Shown: piece after piece, positions 52,730-61,059 of the stretch
Layout of the letters: the number at the start of each line of letters is the position of its first letter
How positions within the stretch are numbered: the first letter of the stretch is position 1
The notes under the pieces: generated by a model
Seen by the model: only the letters and a program-made list of their open reading frames with translations
Databases searched by the model: none
Told to the model about the DNA's origin: nothing
Position numbers and translations under genes: made by a program
NCBI GenBank assembly: GCA_030537145.1
Contig: JAUNON010000001.1
Coordinates: forward strand, 57,577-121,576
From: Lachnospiraceae bacterium
GTDB taxonomy: Bacteria; Bacillota; Clostridia; Lachnospirales; Lachnospiraceae
Direction: 5' to 3'
Length of the DNA stretch: 64,000 nucleotides

Positions 52730-54361
52730 ATGAAGAAGAAATTATTGAGCGCTGCTCTGGCGGCTGCCATGTGCATGGGACTTGCAGCAGGCGCATCCGC
52801 AGAAGAGGCTGCCGAAAAGGTTTTCCGTTACAGCACGACGGCAGAACCGACGACCCTGGACCCCAGCAAGGTAAACGCCATCTCTGATAATGAGATTCAG
52901 CATGCCGCTACCGAGTCCCTGGTTCGTAATACCGCAGGTGATGTTCAGCCGGGCCTTGCAGAGAGCTGGGAGGTTTCTGAGGACGGTCTGACCTACACCT
53001 TCCATTTAAGAGAGTCTAGCTGGAGCGATGGCCAGCCGATCGTGGCCGGCGATTTCGTATACAGCTTTCAGAGACTGATGAATCCGGAAACGGCCAGCCT
53101 TTATGCTTTTATCGGCGAGTGCATTAAGAACGGCTCTGCCGTTGAGGCCGGTGAGCTGCCGGTAGAGGAGCTGGGCGTATCTGCTCCGGATGACAGCACC
53201 CTGGTGATTGAGCTGGAAGCTCCCACCTCTTACTTCCTCAGCATGATCGGTTCACAGGCACAGTTCGCACCGCTTCGTCAGGATATTGTAGAGCAGTACG
53301 GCGCTGACTTTGCAGCGACTGCAGATAAGAATGTATATTCCGGTCCGTTTGTGATTTCAAATACCGATAACAAGGTAGTTACCTTTGAGCCGAATGAGTA
53401 CTATTGGAACAGAGATGCCATAAATTGGGATCGTGTAGAGCTGTACACAGTAGAAGAGCAGGCTACCGCACTGGCTATGTGTGAGAGCGGTGATCTGGAT
53501 TATGCAAGAATCCCCACCGAGCAGGTTGCGCTCTATGAAGGAGATTCCAGACATCATGAATACATGAATGGTAACGAGGACTACCTGTACATCAATGTGG
53601 GAAGCGAAGATTGCCCGATCCTGGCAAACAAGAACTTCCGTATGGCTTTGAACTATGCGCTTGACAGAAATACCTATATCGCACTTGCTACCAGCAACGT
53701 ATATCTGCCGTCCAATACACTGGTTATGCCGCTGGTTGCCGGTGTGAACAGTACCTATGGCGAGGAGTTTGACCTGACGGAATCCTCTTATCCGCTGGAC
53801 GGCGATGCAGCAAAGGCATTGGAATTCCTGAATGCAGCTCTGGAAGAGGAGGGCATTGCCAGCGCTTCTGATGTTACCGTTGAATTTGTAACGACAGATA
53901 ACGAAACGAATAAGAAGATTGCCGAGGTCATTCAGGAAATGTGGCAGAGCGTTCTTGGCATTAACGTAGACATCCGCCAGGTAACTTACGGTGAGATCTA
54001 CAGCACCGTATATCCCACCAGTGATTATCAGGTTGGTTATGCAGGATGGGGCCCGGATTACTCTGATCCCTACAGCTATCTTGGACTGTTTGAGTCTACC
54101 TTTACCAGCTATGGTACAAACTATTCCAATCCGGAGGTGGACGAGTATCTTGCCTATGCAAAGACAGAGCCGGATGCTCAGAAGCGTATGGAAGCTCTGA
54201 ACAATGCTGAGAAGCTGATCCTTGATGATGCCGCTTTTGTTCCGCTTCAGTGCCGTCAGGACCATTATCTGATGGATGAGGATGTAACTGGCGTAGAATT
54301 CTACTTCTGCTCCGTCAACATCGATTGGATCTATGGTGATATTGCGGCTGATGCACAGTAG
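52730..54361 (+). CDS. oppA: oligopeptide-binding protein of an Opp transporter
   Basis: 543 residues, family 5 solute-binding protein. 'FRYSTTAEPTTLDPSKV' and 'VRNTAGDVQPGLAESWEVSEDGLTYTFHLR'-type N-terminal blocks and a late 'DYSDPYSYLGLFES' are typical. Signal peptide residues 1-24 end 'AGASA'. The only early cysteine (Cys15, 'AAAMCMG') is not in a good lipobox, so the protein may be released or held by other means, unusual for this family in Gram-positives. AAAAAGGAGG precedes the ATG. A terminator hairpin follows, as is common after the binding-protein gene. Confidence 0.9.
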   Translation: MKKKLLSAALAAAMCMGLAAGASAEEAAEKVFRYSTTAEPTTLDPSKVNAISDNEIQHAATESLVRNTAGDVQPGLAESWEVSEDGLTYTFHLRESSWSDGQPIVAGDFVYSFQRLMNPETASLYAFIGECIKNGSAVEAGELPVEELGVSAPDDSTLVIELEAPTSYFLSMIGSQAQFAPLRQDIVEQYGADFAATADKNVYSGPFVISNTDNKVVTFEPNEYYWNRDAINWDRVELYTVEEQATALAMCESGDLDYARIPTEQVALYEGDSRHHEYMNGNEDYLYINVGSEDCPILANKNFRMALNYALDRNTYIALATSNVYLPSNTLVMPLVAGVNSTYGEEFDLTESSYPLDGDAAKALEFLNAALEEEGIASASDVTVEFVTTDNETNKKIAEVIQEMWQSVLGINVDIRQVTYGEIYSTVYPTSDYQVGYAGWGPDYSDPYSYLGLFESTFTSYGTNYSNPEVDEYLAYAKTEPDAQKRMEALNNAEKLILDDAAFVPLQCRQDHYLMDEDVTGVEFYFCSVNIDWIYGDIAADAQ

Positions 54362-54394
54362 TATTTATAAAACAGTTTAGCCTTTAAGGTGATA

Positions 54395-54428
54395 CGGAAG
54401 GAGCCGGGAGGTTCCTTCCGATTTGTTT
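54395..54428 (+). terminator. partial terminator between oppA and oppB
   Basis: CGGAAGGAGCC (54395-54405) pairs with GGTTCCTTCCG (54410-54420) with one G-T pair, followed by ATTTGTTT. It probably makes oppA transcripts more abundant than the rest of the operon. Confidence 0.75.
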
Positions 54429-54455
54429 AAGCTGTGAAAGAAATGGAGGTATAAC

Positions 54456-55376
54456 ATGGGAAAGTACATAGTAAAACGTGTGCTTGCGGCGGTCATAACC
54501 CTGTGGGTGCTGATTACAGCCGTGTTCTTTCTGGTAAGATTAATGCCGGGCGAACCCTTCACCAACCCCAAGCTGACACCGGAGATTCAGGCCAATCTGG
54601 AAGAGTACTATGGATTTAATAAGCCTCTGATTGTGCAGTATGGACAGTACATTGGAAACCTTCTTCGGGGAGATTTCGGATACTCCATGAAGTATACAAA
54701 TAAAACGGTCAACTATATTATCGGCCAGACGTTCCCGTTTTCTGCGGATCTTGGTATTCGGGCGCTGGTTACGGCTATTTCCTTTGGTTTGATATTGGGT
54801 ATTATATCTGCCCGGAACCGCGGTAAGGGCATAGATATTTTCTGTGTGTTTATAGCAATCATAGGTACGAGTATGCCGGACTTTATTGTCGGGGCAACGC
54901 TGCAGTACTTTTTTGGAATGAAATGGGGACTTCTGCCGGTGGCACAGTATAAGGGGTTTGCCTATACCATTCTGCCCACCTGTTCACTGGCTTTTTATAC
55001 ATTGGCCTCCGTATCCCGTATTATGCGGAGCAGTATGCTGGAGGTGGTGCAGCAGGATTACATAAAAACCGCCCGCTCCAAGGGGCTTTCTGAGATGCGT
55101 ATCACGGCAAGGCATCAGATCCGAAACGCCATCATGCCGGTGATCACCATGATGGGACCCACGGTAGCAGCTACTTTGACCGGTACCTTTGTAATTGAGT
55201 CGATCTATGCGATTCCCGGCATGGGCAAATATTACGTGGAAAGTGTCACCAACAACGATTATGCTTTGGTTCTTGGAATGACCGTGTTCTATGGTATGTT
55301 CCTGGTATTGTGCAACCTGATCGTAGATATCCTGTATGGCCTTGTGGATCCGAGAGTACGTGTCGGTGGAAAGTAG
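54456..55376 (+). CDS. oppB: oligopeptide ABC transporter permease
   Basis: 306 residues, about six membrane segments. 'MGKYIVKRVLAAVITLWVLI' is the typical OppB/DppB start, 'RLMPGEPF' follows, and the EAA-type loop is 'DYIKTARSKGLSEMRI'. 'IESIYAIPGMG' is near the end. AAATGGAGG precedes the ATG. Forms the channel with OppC. Confidence 0.93.
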   Translation: MGKYIVKRVLAAVITLWVLITAVFFLVRLMPGEPFTNPKLTPEIQANLEEYYGFNKPLIVQYGQYIGNLLRGDFGYSMKYTNKTVNYIIGQTFPFSADLGIRALVTAISFGLILGIISARNRGKGIDIFCVFIAIIGTSMPDFIVGATLQYFFGMKWGLLPVAQYKGFAYTILPTCSLAFYTLASVSRIMRSSMLEVVQQDYIKTARSKGLSEMRITARHQIRNAIMPVITMMGPTVAATLTGTFVIESIYAIPGMGKYYVESVTNNDYALVLGMTVFYGMFLVLCNLIVDILYGLVDPRVRVGGK

Positions 55377-55384
55377 GTGATCAT

Positions 55385-56314
55385 ATGGAAGAACAAAAAA
55401 TTACAAAAGACATGTTTCAGGTAAAGGGAAGAAGCATTACGGAAATGGAGACCATCAGCCGTCCCAGCCTTTCCTTCTGGTCCGATGCCTGGAGGCGTCT
55501 CAGAAAAAATAAAGCGGCTTTTTTAGGCCTTTGTATTATTGTGGTGTATGCACTTCTGGCAATTTTTGCGCCCATGTTCAGTCATTATACGATGTCTGAG
55601 ATGGACCCGAAATCGATGAATGCGCTTCCGTCTCTGCAGCATTGGTTCGGTGCGGATGCTACGGGGCGTGATCAGTGGGTGCGTGTCTGGATGGGCGCCC
55701 GGGTTTCCCTGACCATTGGTCTGTGCGCGGCAACGATCAATATGTGCATCGGCGCAGTGCTGGGGGGGCTTTGCGGTTATTACGGCGGTAAGCTGGATAT
55801 GATCGTGATGCGTATCGTGGATGTTCTGTATGGGATTCCCAGCCTGATTATTACCATTCTTGTTATGGTGGTTCTGGGTACCGGAGTGACGACTCTGATC
55901 GTGGCCATGTGTATTGTGGGCTGGATCTCAAGCTGCCGTTTTGTCCGGGGCGAGGTTTACCGTTTGAAGGGGCAGGATTTTGTCCTTGCGGCGAAGGTTC
56001 TGGGCGTGTCGGATTTTGTTATTATTATGAGGCATATTATCCCCAATATTATGGGGCTTCTGGTTACAAATCTGTGTCTGGCGATTCCCAACGCCATTTT
56101 CCAGGAGGCGTTTTTAAGCTATATTGGTTTAGGTATTTCTCCGCCCAACTGTTCCTGGGGTGTACTTGCAAAGGAAGGGATTAAGATGCTGCGGGTGGCT
56201 CCCCATGAGGTTCTGATTCCGGCATTCTTTATCTGTACTACCATGCTGGCCCTGACGATGCTGGGCGATGGCCTCCGTGATGCTGTTGACCCGAGACTTC
56301 GCGGTACTGAGTAA
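55385..56314 (+). CDS. oppC: oligopeptide ABC transporter permease
   Basis: 309 residues from the ATG at 55385, nine bases after oppB. 'FWSDAWRRLRKNKAAFLGL' starts the first membrane segment, 'FGADATGRDQWVRVWMGARVS' is the OppC/DppC signature, and the EAA loop is 'DFVLAAKVLGVSDFVII'. About six membrane segments. Partner of OppB. Confidence 0.93.
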   Translation: MEEQKITKDMFQVKGRSITEMETISRPSLSFWSDAWRRLRKNKAAFLGLCIIVVYALLAIFAPMFSHYTMSEMDPKSMNALPSLQHWFGADATGRDQWVRVWMGARVSLTIGLCAATINMCIGAVLGGLCGYYGGKLDMIVMRIVDVLYGIPSLIITILVMVVLGTGVTTLIVAMCIVGWISSCRFVRGEVYRLKGQDFVLAAKVLGVSDFVIIMRHIIPNIMGLLVTNLCLAIPNAIFQEAFLSYIGLGISPPNCSWGVLAKEGIKMLRVAPHEVLIPAFFICTTMLALTMLGDGLRDAVDPRLRGTE

Positions 56315-56326
56315 GGAGGAGGAAAG

Positions 56327-57352
56327 ATGGAAGAAAAAGAAGTTTTACTCGAAATCAAAGATCTTAGCTTCTCTTTTAAAACGTATGCGGGAAGTGTAAA
56401 GGCTGTCCGGGACGTCAGCTTTGATGTGAGAAAGGGAGAGGTCCTGGGCATTGTAGGAGAGTCCGGCTGCGGAAAGAGCGTGACCTGCCAGTGTATCCTG
56501 CGGCTGAATCCGGAACCGCCCGGATACTTCGAGGGCGGCGAGATCCTGTATCAGGGACAGGATATTCTGAAGATGAAAAATAAGGAGATACGAAAAATCC
56601 GGGGCAGAGAGATCGGCTTTGTGTTCCAGGATCCTATGACCTCCTTAAATCCCACGATGCGCATCGGTGCACAGATCGAGGAAGTATTTCTTGGACGCAC
56701 GGATGTATCGAAAAAAGAGGTAAAGGAAAAAGCGCTGGAGATCATGCGCCTTGTAGGGATCTCTGATGTGGAAAAGCGCTACAGGCAGTATCCCCATGAG
56801 CTGTCCGGCGGTATGAAGCAGCGTGTGATGATCGCCATTGCGCTGGTAAGCCAGCCCAGCCTGATTATCTGCGATGAGCCGACCACTTCTCTGGACGTTA
56901 CCATTGAAGCACAGATTTTGGAGCTGCTTCTGGAGCTGCGTGAAAAATTCGGAACCTCCATCATCATGATTACCCATGATCTTGGCGTAATTGCCAAGCT
57001 TTGCGACCGTGTGATCGTGATGTACGGCGGCAAGATCGTGGAGCGGGGTACGGTGAAGGAGATCTTTTATGATACGGCACACCCGTATACCAACGGCCTG
57101 ATGAATTCCATTGCCAGTCTGGATATCGATAAGGATACCGTGCTGAAGCCCATCGAGGGGACGCCGCCGGATCTGTTTTCTCCGCCTGCCGGATGTCCCT
57201 TTGCGGCCCGGTGCCAGTATGCTATGGAGATATGTTATCAGCGTATGCCGGAGAGCTATCAGCTTTCGAAGGAGCATGAGACCAATTGCTGGCTGCGGCA
57301 TGAGTATGCGCCCAAGGTGGATCTTCGGATGAAAAGGGGGGAAGAATCATGA
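56327..57352 (+). CDS. oppD: oligopeptide ABC transporter ATP-binding protein
   Basis: 341 residues. Walker A 'GESGCGKS', 'QDPMTSLNPTMRIG' at the Q-loop, signature 'LSGGMKQRVMIA', Walker B 'LIICDEPTTSLD', and the C-terminal oligopeptide cap with cysteines ('GCPFAARCQYAMEICYQ') that in this family can bind Fe-S or regulate. AAGGAGGAGG precedes the ATG. Overlaps oppF by four bases. Confidence 0.94.
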   Translation: MEEKEVLLEIKDLSFSFKTYAGSVKAVRDVSFDVRKGEVLGIVGESGCGKSVTCQCILRLNPEPPGYFEGGEILYQGQDILKMKNKEIRKIRGREIGFVFQDPMTSLNPTMRIGAQIEEVFLGRTDVSKKEVKEKALEIMRLVGISDVEKRYRQYPHELSGGMKQRVMIAIALVSQPSLIICDEPTTSLDVTIEAQILELLLELREKFGTSIIMITHDLGVIAKLCDRVIVMYGGKIVERGTVKEIFYDTAHPYTNGLMNSIASLDIDKDTVLKPIEGTPPDLFSPPAGCPFAARCQYAMEICYQRMPESYQLSKEHETNCWLRHEYAPKVDLRMKRGEES

Positions 57353-58332
57353 GTGAAAATAAGATACTGACACCGGAACCATTGGTGAAAGTGGATGATC
57401 TGTGTATGTTTTTCCCTATTTCCAGGCATCAGGTGCTGAAAGCGGTGAATCATGTATCCTTTGAGATTCAAAAAGGAGAGACAGTAGGTCTGGTGGGAGA
57501 GTCCGGCTGCGGAAAATCCACCACGGGGCGGTGTCTGGTGCGGCTGTATGAGCCAACCTCCGGTCATGTATATTATAAAGGGAAGGATATCGCCAAACTG
57601 AATAAGGAGGAAAAGAAAAAGTTCACCGGCGATGTGCAGATGATTTTTCAGAATCCTTACGCTTCTCTTAACCCCCGTATGACCGTAAAGGAGATCGTCA
57701 GCGAGGGAATGAAGCTTCATGGAAATTATAAATCAGCGGCAGAGCTGGACGGAAAGGTGGAGGAGCTGCTGAACCGTGTCGGCCTTGGAAAAGACCATAT
57801 GTCCCGGTTCTCTCATGAGTTTTCCGGCGGACAGCGGCAGAGGATCGGCATTGCCCGGGCACTGTCCGTAGATCCGGAGTTTATTGTCTGTGACGAGCCG
57901 ATTTCCGCACTGGATGTGTCGATCCAGGCCCAGGTGATCAATATGCTGAAACGGCTACAGCAGGAGATGAATCTGACTTATCTGTTCATTGCCCATGATT
58001 TGAGCGTGGTTAAATATATTTCCGACCGTGTGATCGTGATGTATCTTGGGACGATCGTGGAGGAAGCGGAGGCGGATGAGCTGTATGCGCATCCCACGCA
58101 TCCCTATACGAAGGCGCTGCTGTCGGCGATCCCCATCGCAGATCCGGATAAGACCAGAGCGAAGAAGAGGATCGGAATCTCAGGAGAGATTCCCAGTCCC
58201 ATCAACCCCAAGGAGTGCTGCCAGTTTGCAGAACGATGTCCCTACGCCACCGAGCGGTGCAGAAATGAAGTGCCCAAGCGGGTTGAGGTGGCAAAGGGCC
58301 ATACGGTGGCCTGCCATTTAGTGGAAGGCTAA
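57349..58332 (+). CDS. oppF: oligopeptide ABC transporter ATP-binding protein
   Basis: 327 residues. Walker A 'GESGCGKST', '[13 protein letters not shown]', signature '[15 protein letters not shown]', Walker B '[12 protein letters not shown]', and the C-terminal '[20 protein letters not shown]' cap. Second ATPase of the importer. A strong terminator follows 41 bases after the stop. Confidence 0.94.
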   Translation: MSENKILTPEPLVKVDDLCMFFPISRHQVLKAVNHVSFEIQKGETVGLVGESGCGKSTTGRCLVRLYEPTSGHVYYKGKDIAKLNKEEKKKFTGDVQMIFQNPYASLNPRMTVKEIVSEGMKLHGNYKSAAELDGKVEELLNRVGLGKDHMSRFSHEFSGGQRQRIGIARALSVDPEFIVCDEPISALDVSIQAQVINMLKRLQQEMNLTYLFIAHDLSVVKYISDRVIVMYLGTIVEEAEADELYAHPTHPYTKALLSAIPIADPDKTRAKKRIGISGEIPSPINPKECCQFAERCPYATERCRNEVPKRVEVAKGHTVACHLVEG

Positions 58333-58373
58333 ATTTAAACCCTCGCTAAAAGAAATGAAACGTACTTATTTTT

Positions 58374-58423
58374 GACTGAGTAGATGCCGCATGGCCTGTG
58401 CGGCGTCCGCTCAGTCATTTTTT
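58374..58423 (+). terminator. terminator of the opp operon
   Basis: GACTGAG (58374-58380) pairs with CTCAGTC (58410-58416), with an inner stem GCCGCA/TGTGCGGC, followed by ATTTTTT. Confidence 0.88.
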
Positions 58424-58430
58424 GTGCGGT

Positions 58431-58499
58431 GATGCGCACGGATGCATAAGGTAATTTATTGCTGCGCAATACGCATCCGGCGCAAAAAATGCCTTCGGC
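58431..58499. repeat. dispersed palindromic repeat, family I, full copy
   Basis: GCGCACGGATGC (58434-58445) and GCATCCGGCGC (58473-58483) are near-perfect inverted arms around ATAAGGTAATTTATTGCTGC. It is followed by AAAAAATGCCTTCGGC as in the 45452 copy. It sits right behind the opp terminator. Confidence 0.85.
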
Positions 58500-58552
58500 A
58501 AAAGGCGTACATGGGAAACACTCTCATCAGAAAAAACACTTCACGGTTATAA

Positions 58553-58581
58553 TTGAGTTATGAGGGAAAATGTGGTAGGAT
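58553..58581 (+). promoter_or_regulatory. candidate promoter of the first M24 peptidase gene
   Basis: TTGAGT (58553-58558), 17 bases, TAGGAT (58576-58581), ~120 bases before the start. A TATAAT at 58548-58553 lacks a -35. The leader has a small GTCCG/CGGAC hairpin but no known regulatory RNA. Confidence 0.5.
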
Positions 58582-58703
58582 AGGGACGGCAATACCAAAG
58601 GACCAATAAAAGTACTTTTGCAGCGTCCGGCTGAGAGGTACAGAGGGCTGCGGACCGGAGGATTGCGCAATTACAATTATCGATGAAGAAAGAGGCGCAG
58701 AAG

Positions 58704-59780
58704 ATGAGTGAAATTGTAGTGGATAGAATCCGGGAATATCTGGGAAAGAAGGGGATCGGCGGATTTTTTATCAGCCGTCCCGTGAATGTGAAGTATGTCA
58801 GCGGATATACGGGAGAGGATTCCTACCTGTTTCTGACAGAAGATAAGAAGTATTTCATCACAGATCCCCGGTATACGGAGCAGGTGGCTTATGAGTGCCC
58901 GGATTATACGATCGTGGAGTGGAGAGATGCTTATGGTTCTGTACCGGGTGCGGCTGCAGGTCTGGCGGAAAAAGAGGGATTAAAGAGCATCGGATTTGAG
59001 GAAGATCATCTGACGGTGGATTTTTACCGCCAGTTGGAAGAAAGGACAAAGGCGGAGCTGGTGGGGCTTCAGGGCGTGGTGGAGGAGCTGCGTTCCCATA
59101 AGACCCCCAGGGAGATTGAATATCTGCGGGCGGCCTGCGAGATCGCTTCCCGTGCCTATGAGAAGATTCAGAAGGATATCCGGGTAGGCGTGACGGAGAA
59201 GGAGCTGGCGGCAAATTTGTCCCGGTATATGGTACTGGAGGGCTCCGATACCATGCCCTACGGCAATATTCTGATTTCCGGGGCACGAACCTCGCTTCTG
59301 CATGGAATTCCATCGGAGAAGGCTGTGGAATACGGGGATCTGGTGCTGATGGACTATGGCTGCCAGTACCACGGTTATTTGTCCGACATGACCCGAACCC
59401 TGGTGGTGGGAAAGGCTACGCCGAAGCAGAAGGAGGTTTACCGTCTGGAGCAGCAGATGGTACAGGATACGGAAGATTATATCCGTGCAGGCGCCAGCAT
59501 CCGGGGGGCCTATGAGGCATCTATCCGGGCAATCCGGGATACGGAATATTTCCAATACCATTATTCCGGTATCGGACATGGGATCGGCATGTTTGTCCAC
59601 GAGCTTCCCTTTATGGGCCCAAGATCGGAAGTCACCTTCCATGAGAATACGGTTCTAACCGTGGAGCCGGGCATCTATATTCCCGGCTGGGGCGGCATCC
59701 GTATCGAGGATCAGATTCTGATAAAAGAGGACGGCATCGAAAATCTGGTCTCTGCTACGAAGGAGCTGATTGAGCTGTAG
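58704..59780 (+). CDS. M24 family Xaa-Pro peptidase
   Basis: 358 residues from the ATG at 58704 (AAAGAGG upstream; an in-frame ATG at 58683 lacks a site). The N-terminal creatinase-like domain (~1-125) is followed by the pita-bread catalytic domain with the five metal ligands: Asp in 'VLMDYGCQYHGYLSDMTRT' (two), His in 'GIGHGIGMFVHE', Glu in 'VEPGIYIPG' and Glu in 'GIRIEDQ'. Cleaves the bond before proline. Its paralogue is at 61060. Downstream of the peptide importer, it probably acts on imported peptides. Confidence 0.9.
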   Translation: MSEIVVDRIREYLGKKGIGGFFISRPVNVKYVSGYTGEDSYLFLTEDKKYFITDPRYTEQVAYECPDYTIVEWRDAYGSVPGAAAGLAEKEGLKSIGFEEDHLTVDFYRQLEERTKAELVGLQGVVEELRSHKTPREIEYLRAACEIASRAYEKIQKDIRVGVTEKELAANLSRYMVLEGSDTMPYGNILISGARTSLLHGIPSEKAVEYGDLVLMDYGCQYHGYLSDMTRTLVVGKATPKQKEVYRLEQQMVQDTEDYIRAGASIRGAYEASIRAIRDTEYFQYHYSGIGHGIGMFVHELPFMGPRSEVTFHENTVLTVEPGIYIPGWGGIRIEDQILIKEDGIENLVSATKELIEL

Positions 59781-59814
59781 GAACAGACGGCAGCCTCCTG
59801 AACAAAGAGGAATA

Positions 59815-60690
59815 TTAGCTGCGGGGATTCAGATAATCCTGTACGGCCTCCATGAACTTCACAGTGGCCGGAGAGGCATATCTGCGGGAACGGACAGCCA
59901 GTCCCAGACAGCGGGCATAGGGCGTGGAGAGAGGTCTGATGACCACATGCTCCGGCAGACGCCGCAGCAAAAGCTCCGGCATCAGGGAAACTCCGAGATT
60001 ATGAGAGACCATGGACAGGATCGTCTCGTCTCCTTTGATGCGGAATTTGATTTTTGGGGAGAGCTTTTCGCCCTTCAGGACGCGGAGGGTGTCCTCATCG
60101 GAGCCCTCATAGGGAAAAATAAAGGGATATTTTACCAGCTCCCCCGGACAGACCTTCTCCTTTCCTGCAAGCGGATGGCTGTCCGGCAGCACTGCCATGA
60201 CCGGATCTTTCCGGAGCGTGCAGAATTCAAAGCCCTCCGGAGCGGGGGCGGACATCAGGGCGCAGTCAATGCGGCCGTCTAAAAGCCAGTGGGTCAGCTC
60301 ACCCTGATCTCCTTCAAAGAGCTGGAGCTGGATCTGGGGATGCTGCCCGGAAAAGTGGTGAACGATTTCCGGCAGCCACTGCAGTGAAATGCTGTGGAAG
60401 GCACCCACCCGTACATTTCCGGTCTCGATGCCATTGATCTTGTCGATGGTTTCCTGCAGCTTGTCTGCGGCAGTGATGATCTGCCGCAGATAGATCAGAA
60501 TTTCATTCAGCTCTGCGGTGGGCGTCACTCCCTCCCGGGAGCGGATCAAAAGCGGGAAGCCCATTTCCTGCTCCAGCGAGAGGATCATGTGGCTGATGCC
60601 CGGCTGTGTATAGCCAAGCTGTTCCGCAGCCTGGGTCAGGCTGCGGCACTCCAGCGTTTTCAGAAGTGCCCGGTATTTGAGAATGCTCAT
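59815..60690 (-). CDS. LysR family transcriptional regulator
   Basis: 291 residues. The winged helix-turn-helix is at residues ~3-60 ('LTQAAEQLGYTQPGISHMI', 'LEQEMGFPLLIRSREG'), followed by the two-lobed effector-binding domain ('VGAFHSISLQWLPEIV', 'GDETILSMVSHNLGVSLMP'). It is convergent to the first M24 gene and divergent from the second, so the 60691-61059 gap is the natural operator region. It likely controls the peptidase / glycyl radical genes (inference). Confidence 0.9.
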   Translation of the reverse strand: MSILKYRALLKTLECRSLTQAAEQLGYTQPGISHMILSLEQEMGFPLLIRSREGVTPTAELNEILIYLRQIITAADKLQETIDKINGIETGNVRVGAFHSISLQWLPEIVHHFSGQHPQIQLQLFEGDQGELTHWLLDGRIDCALMSAPAPEGFEFCTLRKDPVMAVLPDSHPLAGKEKVCPGELVKYPFIFPYEGSDEDTLRVLKGEKLSPKIKFRIKGDETILSMVSHNLGVSLMPELLLRRLPEHVVIRPLSTPYARCLGLAVRSRRYASPATVKFMEAVQDYLNPRS

Positions 60691-60770
60691 GGCGGTATCC
60701 TTTCTGGTTTCGGCGGTTCATTGGATTTTATTTAAAATATAAAAAAATGGAATATAAGATATTCATACAA

Positions 60771-60799
60771 TTCATTTTACTTATGGAAGCTATTATAAT
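60771..60799 (+). promoter_or_regulatory. candidate promoter in the lysR-M24 divergent region
   Basis: TTCATT (60771-60776), 17 bases, TATAAT (60794-60799), in an AT-rich stretch where a LysR protein could bind. The -35 is poor, which suits an activated promoter. Family II repeat copy 2 fills most of the remaining gap to the start at 61060. Confidence 0.45.
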
Positions 60800-60863
60800 A
60801 CAATACAAATAGAAATGATAGTGAAAAATGCGGAGCAATCCGTGAACTTATATTTTTGGCGGT

Positions 60864-61029
60864 GGAGCTGTCGCAAAATTTCATTTGCAAGGTTCTGTAT
60901 CCGGTGTTTGTGAGCACTTCCTGACATCTGTCCGCCCATGTCGGACTTCGTACGCCATGTTTCGGACATTTGTCTCAGTGATACAAACACTCTGGATACA
61001 GGTCCTTTTGCTTTTCGATTTTGTGACAG
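60864..61029. repeat. dispersed inverted-repeat element, family II, copy 2 (166 bp)
   Basis: Outer arms GGAGCTGTCGCAAAAT (60864-60879) and GATTTTGTGACAG (61017-61029) match copy 1 at 21951. The middle is longer: GTATCCGGTGTTTGT pairs with ACAAACACTCTGGATAC, and GTCCGCCCATGTCGGAC forms a further hairpin. The element ends 31 bases before the second M24 start, inside the leader. Confidence 0.75.
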
Positions 61030-61059
61030 ATCCATGAAAGTTAGAAAGAAGGAGCGGCT

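Noticed and set aside
58600-58700. Possible TPP-type riboswitch because of a GGCTGAGAGG string before the M24 gene
   Set aside because: The second conserved half of the TPP aptamer is absent and the downstream gene is not a thiamine gene.
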